Source: Methylocystis rosea (GTDB lineage Bacteria; Pseudomonadota; Alphaproteobacteria; Rhizobiales; Beijerinckiaceae). Taken from it: a stretch of 64,000 nt of DNA. The DNA lies in assembly GCF_003855495.1 (NCBI RefSeq), contig NZ_CP034086.1, positions 3,385,501 through 3,449,500 on the forward strand, written 5' to 3'. A program made the translations under genes and the position numbers. Positions 25,137-35,845 of the stretch are shown piece after piece. The notes under the pieces are model-generated. The model did no database searches and was not told the DNA's origin. It saw only the letters and a list, made by a program, of their open reading frames with translations. Positions within the stretch are counted from its first letter, which is position 1. Each line of letters opens with the position of its first letter.

Positions 25137-26921
25137 ATGGACGACGTAGCCACTTCACGCTCTACGCTCACAGGAGGCATGGCGGCAAAGCCGCCGCGGG
25201 CGAGACCCCCGTCCGCCGATACGGCGCTGCTCGGCATCTATGAAATCTCAAAAATCCTGACCGCGCCGGCCCGCCTCGAGCAGACGCTGGGCAATGTCGT
25301 CGCCGTGCTCAGCTCCTTCCTCGACATGAAATTGGGGATGATCACGATCCTCGACCAGCACGGCAATCCGGAGATCGTCGCGACCTCGGGTTGGACCAGC
25401 CGCGACGGCAGCAAGCCGATCGACACGCTGCCGGCCAAGGTGATCGACCGACTTGTCGCCACCGCCATGCCTGTCATTGTCGAGGACGTGTCCCGCGACG
25501 CCTTGTTCGCGACGGCCGCGGAGACGATCACCCGGGCGGTGGGCGCGAAAGTCTCCTTCCTCGCTGTTGCGATCAAGAGCGATAGCCGCGTCGTTGGGAC
25601 GTTGTCGATCAATCGCTCGTCAGAAGATTGGATCTCCTACGCTTTCGACGCCGATCTGCGTTTATTGACGATGATCGCCAATCTGATCGGCCAAACGGTG
25701 AAGCTGCACCGCATGTTTTCGGCCGACCGGCAGCGGCTGCTGAACGAATGCAGCACGCTGGAGAAGGCGCTGGTCTCCTGCCTGCCGAAGGAGATTCGTG
25801 GAGAGCGGCCCGACGTCGCAGGCATCATCGGCGAGAGCCCGGCGATCTTGGAAGTGCTCGACACCATCGCCATCGTCGCGAAGTCCAATTCGACCGTGCT
25901 GCTGCGCGGCGAGAGCGGCACAGGCAAGGAGCTTTTTGCTCGCGCGGTGCACGACCTGTCGCGCCGCAGCGCCAAGCCCTTCGTCAAGCTGAACTGCGCC
26001 GCGCTGCCGGAAAGCGTTCTTGAATCGGAGCTGTTCGGTCATGAACGCGGCGCTTTCACGGGCGCCGTCGCGCAGCGTGCGGGGCGCTTCGAACTGGCCA
26101 ATGGCGGCACGCTGCTGCTCGATGAAATCGGCGAAATATCGCCCGCCTTCCAGGCGAAGCTGCTGCGTGTGCTGCAGGAAGGCGAATTCGAGCGGGTTGG
26201 CGGGTCCAAGACCTTGAAAGTCAACGTTCGTTTCGTTTTCGCCACCAACAAAAATCTCGAAGAGGCGGTTGAGAAGGGCGAGTTCCGCGCCGACCTCTAT
26301 TACCGCATCAGCGTTGTGCCGGTGTTTCTCCCGCCGTTGCGCGAGCGGCCTGGCGACGTTTCGCTGTTGGCGCAGAATTTCATTGAGACGTTCAACAGCG
26401 AAAACGATCAAAAGCACGAACTCTCGGCGAGCGCCATTGAGACGCTGCAACGCTGCTACTTCCCGGGCAACGTGCGCGAACTGGAAAATTGCGTGCGCCG
26501 CACGGCGACTTTGGCGCGCGACGAAACCATCGTCGATCATGACTTCGCCTGCGCGTCCGGCAAATGTCTCTCGGCCTTGCTATGGACCAGCAGCGCCAGC
26601 GGCGCCTATCCGCATGCGCATCCCGAACCGGCCGGCATGCGCGCCCCCGCTCCGCCCGAAGAGATGGCGACGGCGAGCCGCGGCGCAGCTGCGTCGGTTC
26701 CGACCTTCGTCAAGGAGAACTCGTCGCCGCTGGACGCCGCCGGGGCGGGGGAGAGCGACGGTTTCGCATCCTCCCGCAAGATGATCGACCGCGAGCGCCT
26801 CATCGAAGGCATGGAGAAGGCCGCCTGGGTCCAGGCCAAGGCTGCGCGACTGCTCGGCCTGTCGCTGCGCCAGGTCAATTATGCGCTGAAGAAATACAAC
26901 ATCGAAATAAAGCGCATCTGA
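25137..26921 (+). CDS. nifA: NifA, sigma54-dependent nif activator (copy 2)
   Basis: 594 aa from ATG 25137, chosen for the AGGAAGG upstream. GAF domain (~30-190), AAA+ domain (~225-455) with GESGTGKE (258-265) and GAFTGA (305-310), linker, C-terminal Fis helix-turn-helix (~555-594). Cys440, 452, 472 and 477 form C-X11-C-X19-C-X4-C, the oxygen and redox-sensing cysteines. The central domain is almost the same as NifA1, while GAF and linker differ, suggesting different inputs acting on the same promoters. It has a NifA site upstream and lies before the fdx-LRV-suf operon. Confidence 0.94.
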   Translation: MDDVATSRSTLTGGMAAKPPRARPPSADTALLGIYEISKILTAPARLEQTLGNVVAVLSSFLDMKLGMITILDQHGNPEIVATSGWTSRDGSKPIDTLPAKVIDRLVATAMPVIVEDVSRDALFATAAETITRAVGAKVSFLAVAIKSDSRVVGTLSINRSSEDWISYAFDADLRLLTMIANLIGQTVKLHRMFSADRQRLLNECSTLEKALVSCLPKEIRGERPDVAGIIGESPAILEVLDTIAIVAKSNSTVLLRGESGTGKELFARAVHDLSRRSAKPFVKLNCAALPESVLESELFGHERGAFTGAVAQRAGRFELANGGTLLLDEIGEISPAFQAKLLRVLQEGEFERVGGSKTLKVNVRFVFATNKNLEEAVEKGEFRADLYYRISVVPVFLPPLRERPGDVSLLAQNFIETFNSENDQKHELSASAIETLQRCYFPGNVRELENCVRRTATLARDETIVDHDFACASGKCLSALLWTSSASGAYPHAHPEPAGMRAPAPPEEMATASRGAAASVPTFVKENSSPLDAAGAGESDGFASSRKMIDRERLIEGMEKAAWVQAKAARLLGLSLRQVNYALKKYNIEIKRI

Positions 26922-26935
26922 CCGCATCCGGCGAT

Positions 26936-26951
26936 TGTCGCTTTTAGAACA
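26936..26951. promoter_or_regulatory. NifA upstream activator site (fdx-LRV-suf operon)
   Basis: TGT-CGCTTTTAGA-ACA, exact TGT-N10-ACA, just after the nifA2 stop and ~190 bp before the -24 element at 27135-27161. Confidence 0.65.
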
Positions 26952-27134
26952 TTTGTTCAGTTCGTGCAGCCAAGCGGGCCGTATCGTTTCACCCGAAGGG
27001 GGTGAGCGAACGCGCCTGGAGGCGGACGGACTAAACCGGGCGGACGGTCCAAACCGACCCTGGCCCGCGCGTTTACAGGCGACATGCGATCATCGGCTTT
27101 CGTTCCGCGGCTTGCCGTTGGCGGCAAACAGGCG

Positions 27135-27161
27135 TGGTATGCGGCTGGCATGCGATTTGAA
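27135..27161 (+). promoter_or_regulatory. sigma54 promoter of the fdx-LRV-sufBCD operon (two overlapping candidates)
   Basis: Two registers overlap: TGGTATGCGGCTGGCA (27135-27150, keeps GG-N10-GC) and TGGCATGCGATTTGAA (27146-27161, keeps TGGCA and TTG but has GA for GC). A ribosome-like AGGAGGGG follows at 27162. One of the two is probably used. Confidence 0.5.
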
Positions 27162-27203
27162 AGGAGGGGACAAGCTTGCAGTGAATCCATGAGGAATCGC
27201 GAC

Positions 27204-27398
27204 ATGGCGTACAAAATCATCGCCTCACAATGCACAGTGTGCGGCGCTTGCGAATTCGAATGTCCGAATGCGGCGATCCGCCTCAAGAACGACATGTACA
27301 TCATCGACCCGAAGAAATGCACCGAGTGCGAGGGGCACTTCGATAAGCCGCAGTGTGCGGTCGTGTGCCCTGTCGAAAACACATGCGTGCCGGCCTAG
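27204..27398 (+). CDS. FdxN-type 2[4Fe-4S] ferredoxin (copy 1)
   Basis: 64 aa, ATG 27204. Two cluster motifs: [12 protein letters not shown] (C-X2-C-X2-C-X3-CP) and [18 protein letters not shown], the longer second loop typical of nif-linked FdxN. It is closely related to the FdxN at 33805. FdxN proteins donate electrons to nitrogenase or to NifB. The gene heads the operon with an LRV/FeS protein and sufBCD, and a NifA site lies upstream. Confidence 0.9.
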   Translation: MAYKIIASQCTVCGACEFECPNAAIRLKNDMYIIDPKKCTECEGHFDKPQCAVVCPVENTCVPA

Positions 27399-27424
27399 CG
27401 CTATAAGTGCGGCCGAGCGGGGCG

Positions 27425-28180
27425 ATGCAACGCATGGATCGCATGGACGCTGTCGACTGGCTTGGAAACTTCCTATCCTGCCGCGATTGTCCGCATGGGG
27501 AGATTCGCGAGAAAGGCCTTTGCGATCTCGGCCAGGTTTGCGTGCGCGACCGAAGGGCCCGCCGCATAGACAGGTTCTTCGCCGCGAGTCCGCAAGAATC
27601 TGCGAAATATCTCGATCATCCCTATTTTGAACTGCGCGTCGGCGCGGTCAAATATGCGAGCGTCTTTCAGTTGCGCGCGCTGATCGATGACGAGGAGCCG
27701 GACGTCAGAGCCATGGTGGCGCAACGTCTGCCGTTGCGTCTCGCTGAAAAATTGATCGGCGACTCCGACCGCAAAGTGCGCATGGCGATGGCCCAGCGAG
27801 TCGAGGGCGCAGGTCTCGTGAAGCTGCTTTTCGACGAAGACAGCGGCGTGCGCCTGATCGCCGCGCGTCGCGCGCCGCCCGATATCCTCGCCGGCGCGAC
27901 CAACGATGACGACTCGCAGGTGCGATGCGAAGCGGCGCGCCGGGTCGCCCTCGACAAGCTTCCGGCCATGGCGCGCGATCCCGAACCCCGCGTGCGCATG
28001 ATTATTGCAGAGCGGTTGGCGCCGGCGCAATTGGGACTGCTCGTCGCCGACGAAGATTTACGAGTCCGCTTCCTGGTGGCGGAGCGATGCGGGACGGAAT
28101 TGCTGGCGCGTCTGCGCGACGATCCTGATCCGGAAGTGAGGCGCCTCGTCCAGGCGCGCCTGGACGAAGCGCAACAGTGA
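27425..28180 (+). CDS. LRV-repeat protein with N-terminal FeS cluster domain (copy 1)
   Basis: 251 aa. N-terminal CRDCPHGEIREKGLCDLG and a further Cys give C-X2-C-X10-C-X5-C, the LRV_FeS 4Fe-4S motif, followed by RRIDRFF. The rest is a series of ~24-residue leucine-rich-variant helical repeats (DDEEPDVRAMVAQRLP, DSDRKVRMAMAQRV, DEDSGVRLIAARRAP and so on). A homologue follows nifB-fdxN in Azotobacter; its function is unknown. Start taken at ATG 27425; GTG 27407 is possible. A second copy is at 34913. Confidence 0.88.
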   Translation: MQRMDRMDAVDWLGNFLSCRDCPHGEIREKGLCDLGQVCVRDRRARRIDRFFAASPQESAKYLDHPYFELRVGAVKYASVFQLRALIDDEEPDVRAMVAQRLPLRLAEKLIGDSDRKVRMAMAQRVEGAGLVKLLFDEDSGVRLIAARRAPPDILAGATNDDDSQVRCEAARRVALDKLPAMARDPEPRVRMIIAERLAPAQLGLLVADEDLRVRFLVAERCGTELLARLRDDPDPEVRRLVQARLDEAQQ

Positions 28181-28192
28181 ACGGAGAGCGAA

Positions 28193-29680
<1,488 letters not shown>

Positions 29681-29706
29681 CGCCTCTATAGAGTGGGAGT
29701 GGTGGA

Positions 29707-30465
29707 ATGACGGCGCTACTGGAAATTCGCGACCTCAAGGCCGAGATTGCCGGCAAGCAGATCCTGAATGGCTATGACCTCACCGTGAAGGCGGGCGAGG
29801 TGCATGCGATCATGGGGCCAAATGGCTCGGGTAAATCGACGCTGTCCTATGTGCTCTCCGGCCGGCCCGGCTATAAAATCACTGAGGGACAGGCGCTGCT
29901 TGCCGGCGCCGATCTGTCGCAGATGAGCGTCGACGAACGCGCCGCGGCGGGGCTGTTCCTCGCCTTTCAATATCCGCTGGAGGTGCCGGGCGTCGCAACG
30001 ATGACCTTTCTGCGCGCCGCGCTCAACGCGCAGCGCAAGAAGCGCGGCGAGGAGGAAATGTCTTCGCCCGATTTGATCAAGCGCGTCAAGGAGCTCGCCA
30101 AGATCCTCGATATGGACATGGAGATGCTGCGGCGTCCGGTGAATGTCGGATTCTCGGGCGGTGAGAAGAAGCGCGCCGAGACGCTGCAGATGATGCTGCT
30201 TGAACCCAAGCTGTGCATCCTCGACGAGACCGACTCGGGACTCGACATCGACGCGCTGAAAGTCGTGTCCAACGGCGTCAATCAATTGCGCTCGAAGGAC
30301 CGCGGCATCGTTGTGATCACCCATTATCAGCGGCTGCTCGATTACATCACGCCGGACGTCGTTCATGTGCAGTCGGCCGGCCGCATCGTGCGGACCGGCG
30401 GGAAGGAGCTTGCTCTGGAACTCGAGGAAACGGGCTACGCGCGCTACCAAAGCGAGGCGGCATAA
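29707..30465 (+). CDS. sufC: Fe-S assembly ATPase SufC
   Basis: 252 aa ABC ATPase: Walker A GPNGSGKST, Q-loop FLAFQYPLEVPGV, signature FSGGEKKRAE, Walker B LCILDETDSGLDID, switch His in IVVITHYQRLLDYI. These residues and the length are those of SufC, which energises conformational change in SufB-SufD. 26 bp after sufB and 3 bp before sufD. Confidence 0.96.
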   Translation: MTALLEIRDLKAEIAGKQILNGYDLTVKAGEVHAIMGPNGSGKSTLSYVLSGRPGYKITEGQALLAGADLSQMSVDERAAAGLFLAFQYPLEVPGVATMTFLRAALNAQRKKRGEEEMSSPDLIKRVKELAKILDMDMEMLRRPVNVGFSGGEKKRAETLQMMLLEPKLCILDETDSGLDIDALKVVSNGVNQLRSKDRGIVVITHYQRLLDYITPDVVHVQSAGRIVRTGGKELALELEETGYARYQSEAA

Positions 30466-30468
30466 GTC

Positions 30469-31794
30469 ATGGGCAACGCACCTACCACTCCCGCGCGCAA
30501 ACTCACCGACGCCGAGGCTCGGCTGGCGGAAATCTTCGCCATGCAGCAAAGCGCGAGCGCGCCGCAACTTGCGAAGCTGCGCACCGCCGCCTTCGACGCC
30601 TTTGCCAAGACCGGCCTTCCCAACCGCCGCGACGAGGCATGGAAATACACGGATTTGCGCGCCCTGCTGCGCGACGTGAAGCCCCTGGCCGCGCCGCCGG
30701 AAGATAGCGCGAAGCAAAGCGCGCGGAATGCGGCGGTTCTTGAGGGCGTCGCGTCGCGTCGCGTCGTGTTCGTCGGCGGCTATTTTGTTCCGGAGCTTTC
30801 CGATCTTGGCGATTTGGAAGCAGGGCTGAGCGTGATGTCGCTGTCGGAGGCCTTAGCCAAGGGCGACGCCGCGACGACCGCGCGGATCGGGAATGTGGGA
30901 GAGGTCGACGATCCGGCCTTTGCGCTCAACACCGCTTTCATGGGCGAAGGCGTCGTCGTTCGTGTTGGCGACGGCGTATGCGTGGACAGGCCGATACATT
31001 TGGTTTTCGTGGCGGGCGCGCAGCCGGCGACCTATTTCCTGCGCTCGCTTGTCATCGTTGAAAAAGGCGCGCGGGCGACTCTGATCGAGAGCTTTGAGGG
31101 CGAAACGGCGCAGGAATACCATGTGAACGCCGCGACCGAAGTTGTGCTGGAAGAGGGCGCGTCCCTCGAGCGACTCAAGATCAGTCGCGAAGGCGCCGCC
31201 GCGATGCATGTCTCGACATTCGTCGCCTCGCTCGCCGCCGATGCCCAGCTGAGCGATTTCGGATTCAATCTCGGCGGAGCCGTGTTGCGCAACCAGTCCT
31301 TCATCAACATTAACGGGCAGGGCGCCCATGCCGGCCTGCGCGGGGCCAACATATTGAAGGGCAAGGAGCACGCCGACGCGACCTTGTTCCTCGATCATGC
31401 GGCGGAACGTTCGGAAAGCAAGGCGCTGTTCAAATCCGTCCTGGACGACTCGTCGCAGGCGGTGTTTCAGGGGAAGATCCTGGTTCGGCCCGGCGCGCAA
31501 AAAACCGATGCGCGCATGATGGCCCGCACGCTGTTGTTGTCCGAAGGGGCGCAGGCCTACTGTAAGCCTGAGTTGGAAATCTTTGCTGACGACGTGCAAT
31601 GCGCGCATGGTTCGACCGTCGGCGCGTTGGACGAGAATTTGATTTTCTACCTGATGGCGCGCGGGATTCCCCAAGCGGAAGCCCAATCGCTGCTGACGGA
31701 AGCCTTCGTCGGGGAAGTGATCGACGTCGTGGCGAATCGCAGCCTTCGAGAGGCTCTCACCGACCTCGTTTCCGAGCGGCTTAGAACGCGATAA
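30469..31794 (+). CDS. sufD: Fe-S cluster assembly protein SufD
   Basis: 441 aa. N-terminal helical domain with LPNRRDEAWKYTDLRALL, a conserved SufD feature, then a beta-helix core and C-terminal ADDVQCAHGSTVGALDENLI FYLMARGIPQAEAQSLL. SufD completes the SufBC2D complex and is needed for iron acquisition. It is the last gene of the operon; ~235 bp of spacer precede the nifB activator site and no clear terminator hairpin was found. Confidence 0.94.
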   Translation: MGNAPTTPARKLTDAEARLAEIFAMQQSASAPQLAKLRTAAFDAFAKTGLPNRRDEAWKYTDLRALLRDVKPLAAPPEDSAKQSARNAAVLEGVASRRVVFVGGYFVPELSDLGDLEAGLSVMSLSEALAKGDAATTARIGNVGEVDDPAFALNTAFMGEGVVVRVGDGVCVDRPIHLVFVAGAQPATYFLRSLVIVEKGARATLIESFEGETAQEYHVNAATEVVLEEGASLERLKISREGAAAMHVSTFVASLAADAQLSDFGFNLGGAVLRNQSFININGQGAHAGLRGANILKGKEHADATLFLDHAAERSESKALFKSVLDDSSQAVFQGKILVRPGAQKTDARMMARTLLLSEGAQAYCKPELEIFADDVQCAHGSTVGALDENLIFYLMARGIPQAEAQSLLTEAFVGEVIDVVANRSLREALTDLVSERLRTR

Positions 31795-32028
31795 AGATTC
31801 CCAAACCTGTGAGCGACGCATCATATGACGTCGCGCGGTTGCGTCGTGACGTTTCGATTTGGATGTAAATCCACGGTAGCCGCGCGTCGATCTGGACAAC
31901 GCGGCGTAAATACCTCGACATGGATAATGCGGCAGACGCTCGTCTAGCGGATGAGCCGCCCTGCGTCGCCGAACACTGTCGACGATGTTGAATCTGTAAC
32001 AAGTGTCGTCATACGGATTGTAGGGACG
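31795..32028. other. spacer between sufD and the nifB regulatory region
   Basis: About 230 bp without a gene. A+T content rises towards the nifB promoter. I see no tRNA, repeat or clear terminator. Confidence 0.5.
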
Positions 32029-32044
32029 TGTTTGAATATTTACA
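32029..32044. promoter_or_regulatory. NifA upstream activator site (nifB)
   Basis: TGT-TTGAATATTT-ACA, exact TGT-N10-ACA, about 90 bp upstream of the predicted nifB transcription start. Confidence 0.85.
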
Positions 32045-32098
32045 TTGTTGGATCGCGATACAGCATTGAAATATAATGCAAAAGGTTAGTTCAGTCGC

Positions 32099-32114
32099 TG
32101 GCATGGTTGTTGCG
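32099..32114 (+). promoter_or_regulatory. sigma54 promoter of nifB
   Basis: TGGCATGGTTGTTGCG: consensus apart from T at position 6 and the last base. Predicted start ~32125, leaving a ~74-nt leader to nifB. Confidence 0.85.
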
Positions 32115-32198
32115 ATCCCTCCGACAAACTGATGCATCGCTCCGTCTCAGCCGAGAGTCGGCACAGACGACTTTGCAGCGACAGAAGGAAGCAAAGCC

Positions 32199-33770
32199 AT
32201 GACGTCTCTGGATGTTGGAACGGCGGAGGCAGCTGAAGGGGTGAACGGGGCGGTCGCCATGGGCGACGTGATGCAGAAGATCGCCGAGCACAAGGGGTGC
32301 GGCACGTCGGGCGGCAGCGGCAAGGCGAGCTGCGGTTCGGGCGCCGGTGAGGGCGACCTGCCGACCGAGATTTGGGAGAAGGTCAAGAACCACCCCTGCT
32401 ACAGCGAAGAAGCTCACCACCATTATGCGCGCATGCATGTCGCCGTCGCGCCCGCTTGCAACATCCAATGCAACTATTGCAACCGCAAATATGATTGCGC
32501 CAATGAATCGCGCCCCGGCGTCGTCAGCGAGAAGCTGACCCCGGAGCAGGCCGCGAAGAAAGTTTTGGCCGTCGCCTCCACCATTCCGCAAATGACGGTT
32601 CTCGGCATCGCCGGCCCGGGCGATCCGCTCGCCAATCCGGAAAAAACCTTCAAGACATTCGATCTGATCTCGCGCACCGCGCCGGACATCAAGCTCTGCC
32701 TGTCGACCAATGGTCTCGCCTTGCCGGATCACGTCGACACGATCGCTGGTTACAACGTCGATCACGTCACGATCACCATCAACATGGTTGATCCGGAAGT
32801 CGGCGCGAAGATCTATCCCTGGGTGTTCTGGAAGCATAAGCGCTACACCGGCGTCGAAGCGGCGAAGCTTCTCACCGACCGCCAGCTGCAGGGCCTGGAA
32901 ATGCTCACCGAGCGCGGCATTTTGTGCAAGGTGAATTCGGTGATGATCCCGGGAATCAACGACAAGCACCTCGTCGAAGTGAACAAGGCCGTCAAATCTC
33001 GCGGCGCCTTCCTGCACAACATCATGCCGCTGATCTCGGCTCCGGAGCACGGCACGGTGTTCGGCCTTAACGGTCAGCGCGGTCCGTCGGCGCAAGAGCT
33101 AAAGGCGCTGCAGGACAGCTGTGAAGGCGAGATGAATATGATGCGCCACTGCCGCCAGTGCCGCGCCGACGCGGTCGGCCTGCTCGGCGAAGATCGCAGC
33201 GCTGAGTTCACGACCGAAAAGATCATGGCGATGGAGGTCGACTACGATCTTGAGTCCCGCAAGGCCTATCAAGAGAAGGTCGAAGAAGAGCGCGTCGCCA
33301 AGGTGGCCGCGAAGCAGGAAGAGCTGGCGACGCTGGCAGGCGCGGCGAGCGACATCAAGTTGCTGATCGCGGTGGCGACGAAGGGTTCGGGCCTCATCAA
33401 CGAACATTTCGGTCACGCCAAAGAGTTCCAGGTCTATGAACTCTCGACCTCGGGCGCGAAGTTCGTCGGACATCGCCGCGTCGATCTCTACTGCCAGGGC
33501 GGATATGGCGACGAGGACAGTCTGGAGACGGTTATCCGCGCCATCAACGACTGCCATGCGGTGTTCGTCGCGAAGATCGGCGGTTGCCCGAAGAACGACC
33601 TGATCAAGGCCGGGATCGAGCCCGTCGATCAATTCGCCCATGAGTTCATCGAGAAGTCGGCGATCGCCTGGTTCAAGGCCTATCTCGACAAGGTGAACAG
33701 CGGGGAAATCGAACATCAGGAGCGCGGCGACGCCGAAATCCGACAGGGCGCGCTCATCAACGCGGCTTGA
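32199..33770 (+). CDS. nifB: NifB, FeMo-cofactor core synthase (radical SAM) with NifX-like domain
   Basis: 523 aa. Radical SAM motif CNIQCNYC (Cys87, 91, 94), preceded by a Cys-containing N-terminal stretch ([16 protein letters not shown]) and followed by [15 protein letters not shown] and the [13 protein letters not shown] loop. From ~385 a NifX/NafY-like domain begins ([27 protein letters not shown]). NifB fuses two 4Fe-4S clusters with a carbide to make NifB-co. It heads the nifB-fdxN-IscA-TPR-LRV operon behind an exact NifA site and a strong sigma54 promoter. Confidence 0.97.
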   Translation: MTSLDVGTAEAAEGVNGAVAMGDVMQKIAEHKGCGTSGGSGKASCGSGAGEGDLPTEIWEKVKNHPCYSEEAHHHYARMHVAVAPACNIQCNYCNRKYDCANESRPGVVSEKLTPEQAAKKVLAVASTIPQMTVLGIAGPGDPLANPEKTFKTFDLISRTAPDIKLCLSTNGLALPDHVDTIAGYNVDHVTITINMVDPEVGAKIYPWVFWKHKRYTGVEAAKLLTDRQLQGLEMLTERGILCKVNSVMIPGINDKHLVEVNKAVKSRGAFLHNIMPLISAPEHGTVFGLNGQRGPSAQELKALQDSCEGEMNMMRHCRQCRADAVGLLGEDRSAEFTTEKIMAMEVDYDLESRKAYQEKVEEERVAKVAAKQEELATLAGAASDIKLLIAVATKGSGLINEHFGHAKEFQVYELSTSGAKFVGHRRVDLYCQGGYGDEDSLETVIRAINDCHAVFVAKIGGCPKNDLIKAGIEPVDQFAHEFIEKSAIAWFKAYLDKVNSGEIEHQERGDAEIRQGALINAA

Positions 33771-33804
33771 GACATGCGTCAAGGAACCAGCTAGGGAGCA
33801 AGAC

Positions 33805-34029
33805 ATGACGCTTAAGATCATTTCCTCGCAGTGCACGAGTTGTTCAGCCTGCGAGCCGGAATGCCCGAATGTGGCGATCACCGAGAAGAACGGCACATTC
33901 GTCATCGATCCGAAGAAATGCACGGAGTGCATCGGCCATTTCGACGCGCCGCAGTGCGCGGCGGTCTGCCCGGTCGACAACACTTGCGTGATCGACAACG
34001 CCTATCCCCGTTACCAAGCACCGGCTTGA
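33805..34029 (+). CDS. fdxN: FdxN 2[4Fe-4S] ferredoxin
   Basis: 74 aa. [12 protein letters not shown] and [18 protein letters not shown] supply eight cluster cysteines. The immediate nifB-fdxN order (34-bp gap) is conserved in alphaproteobacteria, where FdxN supports NifB activity. It is a close paralogue of the ferredoxin at 27204, with a longer C-terminal tail ([11 protein letters not shown]). Confidence 0.93.
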   Translation: MTLKIISSQCTSCSACEPECPNVAITEKNGTFVIDPKKCTECIGHFDAPQCAAVCPVDNTCVIDNAYPRYQAPA

Positions 34030-34039
34030 GGAGGCCGCA

Positions 34040-34378
34040 ATGAAATTTACGCTTACGCCGGCCGCACAAAAATTCATCCGGCGAATGATTCAGTTCAGCG
34101 CCAATCCAGGCGGAGGCTTTCGCCTGATGGTGTCGCCGGGCGGGTGCTCCGGGCTCAGCGCGCTGTTTGACGTCGAAGCCGCGCCGCGCGCCGGCGATCA
34201 GGAGTTCGTCGTCGAAGGCGTGAAGTTCTTCCTGCCGGCCGAAAGCCGCCTGCTGCTCGATGGCGTCACGATTGACTTCGCCGATTCCTCTTCAAGCGGC
34301 GGGCTGGTCTTTCACGATCCAAAGAACACGGGATCGTGCAAGAGCACCAGCGGACCCGTGGTGGAGCATGTGCATTAA
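34040..34378 (+). CDS. IscA/HesB-like A-type carrier with incomplete cysteine set
   Basis: 112 aa of the HesB/IscA fold: FRLMVSPGGCSGLSALFDVE with Cys36, then VKFFLPAESRLLLDGVTIDF. The C-terminal CxC-G of A-type carriers is reduced to a single Cys100 in TGSCKSTSG. With two rather than three conserved cysteines it may bind a cluster differently or act as iron donor. 10 bp after fdxN in the nifB operon. Compare the canonical IscA at 51162. Confidence 0.8.
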   Translation: MKFTLTPAAQKFIRRMIQFSANPGGGFRLMVSPGGCSGLSALFDVEAAPRAGDQEFVVEGVKFFLPAESRLLLDGVTIDFADSSSSGGLVFHDPKNTGSCKSTSGPVVEHVH

Positions 34379-34389
34379 AGGCGCGCGTC

Positions 34390-34923
34390 ATGGTGAATGG
34401 CGAGCAAGCTGCTCTAAGCCCCGACGAGAAGGAACTTCTCGCCGGGGCCCTGCTTGGCGAGGGTCTGCCGCTGGAGGCCGAAGAGTTTCTCCATCTCGCC
34501 AGCGAAACCTACGCTGACTCTGAAACGGCGGAGCGTTACTTACGCCAGGCCCAGCAATGGGCCCCGGACCACGCCGCGGTGCTGATCGGCTTCTATCGCT
34601 TTTACTTCTACAAAGGCAGATTGCGAGAAGCATTGGAGATCGCCAATCGCTGTCTCGAAAAAGCGGCGCGCGAAAACAACATGCCGCGAGATTGGCGACG
34701 CGCCTCGGCGCAGGACGCGGTTTTCGATCGCTACGACGAAATTCTGCCGCGCTTCTTTCTCTTTACGTTGAAGGGCTACGCCTATTTGCAGATGCGCCTT
34801 GGCGAGTTCGACGAGAGCCGGGTCGCCATCGCCAAGCTTCTCGAACTCGACCCATCTGACAAGATCGGCGCCAAGGTTCTTCTCGGCGTTCTGGACAGAA
34901 TCGGCTTTGACGATGACGCGTGA
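34390..34923 (+). CDS. nif-associated TPR protein (copy 2)
   Basis: 177 aa from ATG 34390. TPR-type helices: TAERYLRQAQQWAPDHAAVL, IGFYRFYFYKGRLREALEIA with NRCLEKAARENNMP, and FFLFTLKGYAYLQMRLGEFD with LLELDP. Homologous in plan to the TPR gene at 24407. Its stop lies 11 nt inside the following LRV gene, so translation is coupled. Likely a scaffold in nitrogenase or FeMo-cofactor assembly; the partner is unknown. Confidence 0.78.
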   Translation: MVNGEQAALSPDEKELLAGALLGEGLPLEAEEFLHLASETYADSETAERYLRQAQQWAPDHAAVLIGFYRFYFYKGRLREALEIANRCLEKAARENNMPRDWRRASAQDAVFDRYDEILPRFFLFTLKGYAYLQMRLGEFDESRVAIAKLLELDPSDKIGAKVLLGVLDRIGFDDDA

Positions 34924-35668
34924 GATCGACGAAGCGCGCGACTGGCGCGGGTTGGATATCGATTGTGCGAACTGCGCGCATCGAGACCTGCTGGCCGCGG
35001 GACGGTGCGAATTGCGCAAAGCATGCGTACACGACCGATATGCGCGGCGCATCGATCGCTTCTTCAATTGGAATCCCGAACTCGCCGACGGCTATCTCGC
35101 GCATCCCCATTTCGAAGTGCGCGCCATAGCGGCGAAATTCGCCAATCCGTTTCTCTTGCCGCGCTTATTGTCGGATCCCGATGAAACCGTGCGCTGGGAA
35201 GCCGTGCGGCGACTGCCTGCGCGCTATCAATGCGAATTGCGCAATGATCCGCATCGCGAGGTGCGCATCCGCGTCGCCACTCTGCTTGATGATCCAGACC
35301 TCCTGCCGATGATGCAGGATGAGGACTATTACGTGCGTATCGTCATCGCGCGGAAGGTCGCGCCAGCGCTGCTGGTGATGATGTTCGATGACCCTGAAGT
35401 GGAAGTCCGGCGTATTGTCGCGCAACGGGTCGACGCACAGTGGCTCGGGCGAATGTGTCGAGATTCAAACGCCGAAGTGCGCCTTGAAGCGGCGCAAAGG
35501 ATGACGCCCGAACAATTGTCGGATTTGAGAGATGACGTCGATTGGCGTGTGCGCCATTACGTCGCGACCAGACTGAACGTGGACGAAATCGGACATTTGA
35601 TCAATGACAGCGATCCGCTCGTCGCGGAAGCGGCCCGCGAGCGTCTCGCGGGCGAGGCAATGAAGTGA
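34913..35668 (+). CDS. LRV-repeat protein with N-terminal FeS cluster domain (copy 2)
   Basis: 251 aa, the same length as copy 1 at 27425. N-terminal CANCAHRDLLAAGRCELRKA and a further Cys repeat the C-X2-C-X10-C-X5-C spacing exactly, followed by RRIDRFF, then about eight LRV repeats (DPDETVRWEAVRRLP, DPHREVRIRVATLL, DDPEVEVRRIVAQRV). It is the last gene of the nifB operon. Two copies in the same two-operon arrangement indicate module duplication. Confidence 0.88.
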   Translation: MTREIDEARDWRGLDIDCANCAHRDLLAAGRCELRKACVHDRYARRIDRFFNWNPELADGYLAHPHFEVRAIAAKFANPFLLPRLLSDPDETVRWEAVRRLPARYQCELRNDPHREVRIRVATLLDDPDLLPMMQDEDYYVRIVIARKVAPALLVMMFDDPEVEVRRIVAQRVDAQWLGRMCRDSNAEVRLEAAQRMTPEQLSDLRDDVDWRVRHYVATRLNVDEIGHLINDSDPLVAEAARERLAGEAMK

Positions 35669-35845
35669 TGTGCCTGCCGTCGGCGCTCCGCCATGACACA
35701 TATCCTCGCCGATCAGGCTAGAGAGCGCATGGCGAATAAGGTTGCGAGAAGCGCGCTCTGCGACGTGAAGGCGGGGTTGAAAGCGGGTCGTCGCTGATCT
35801 GGATAAACGCGCCGCATCAGCCTTAGACCGGCTTCAACTCGCAGC

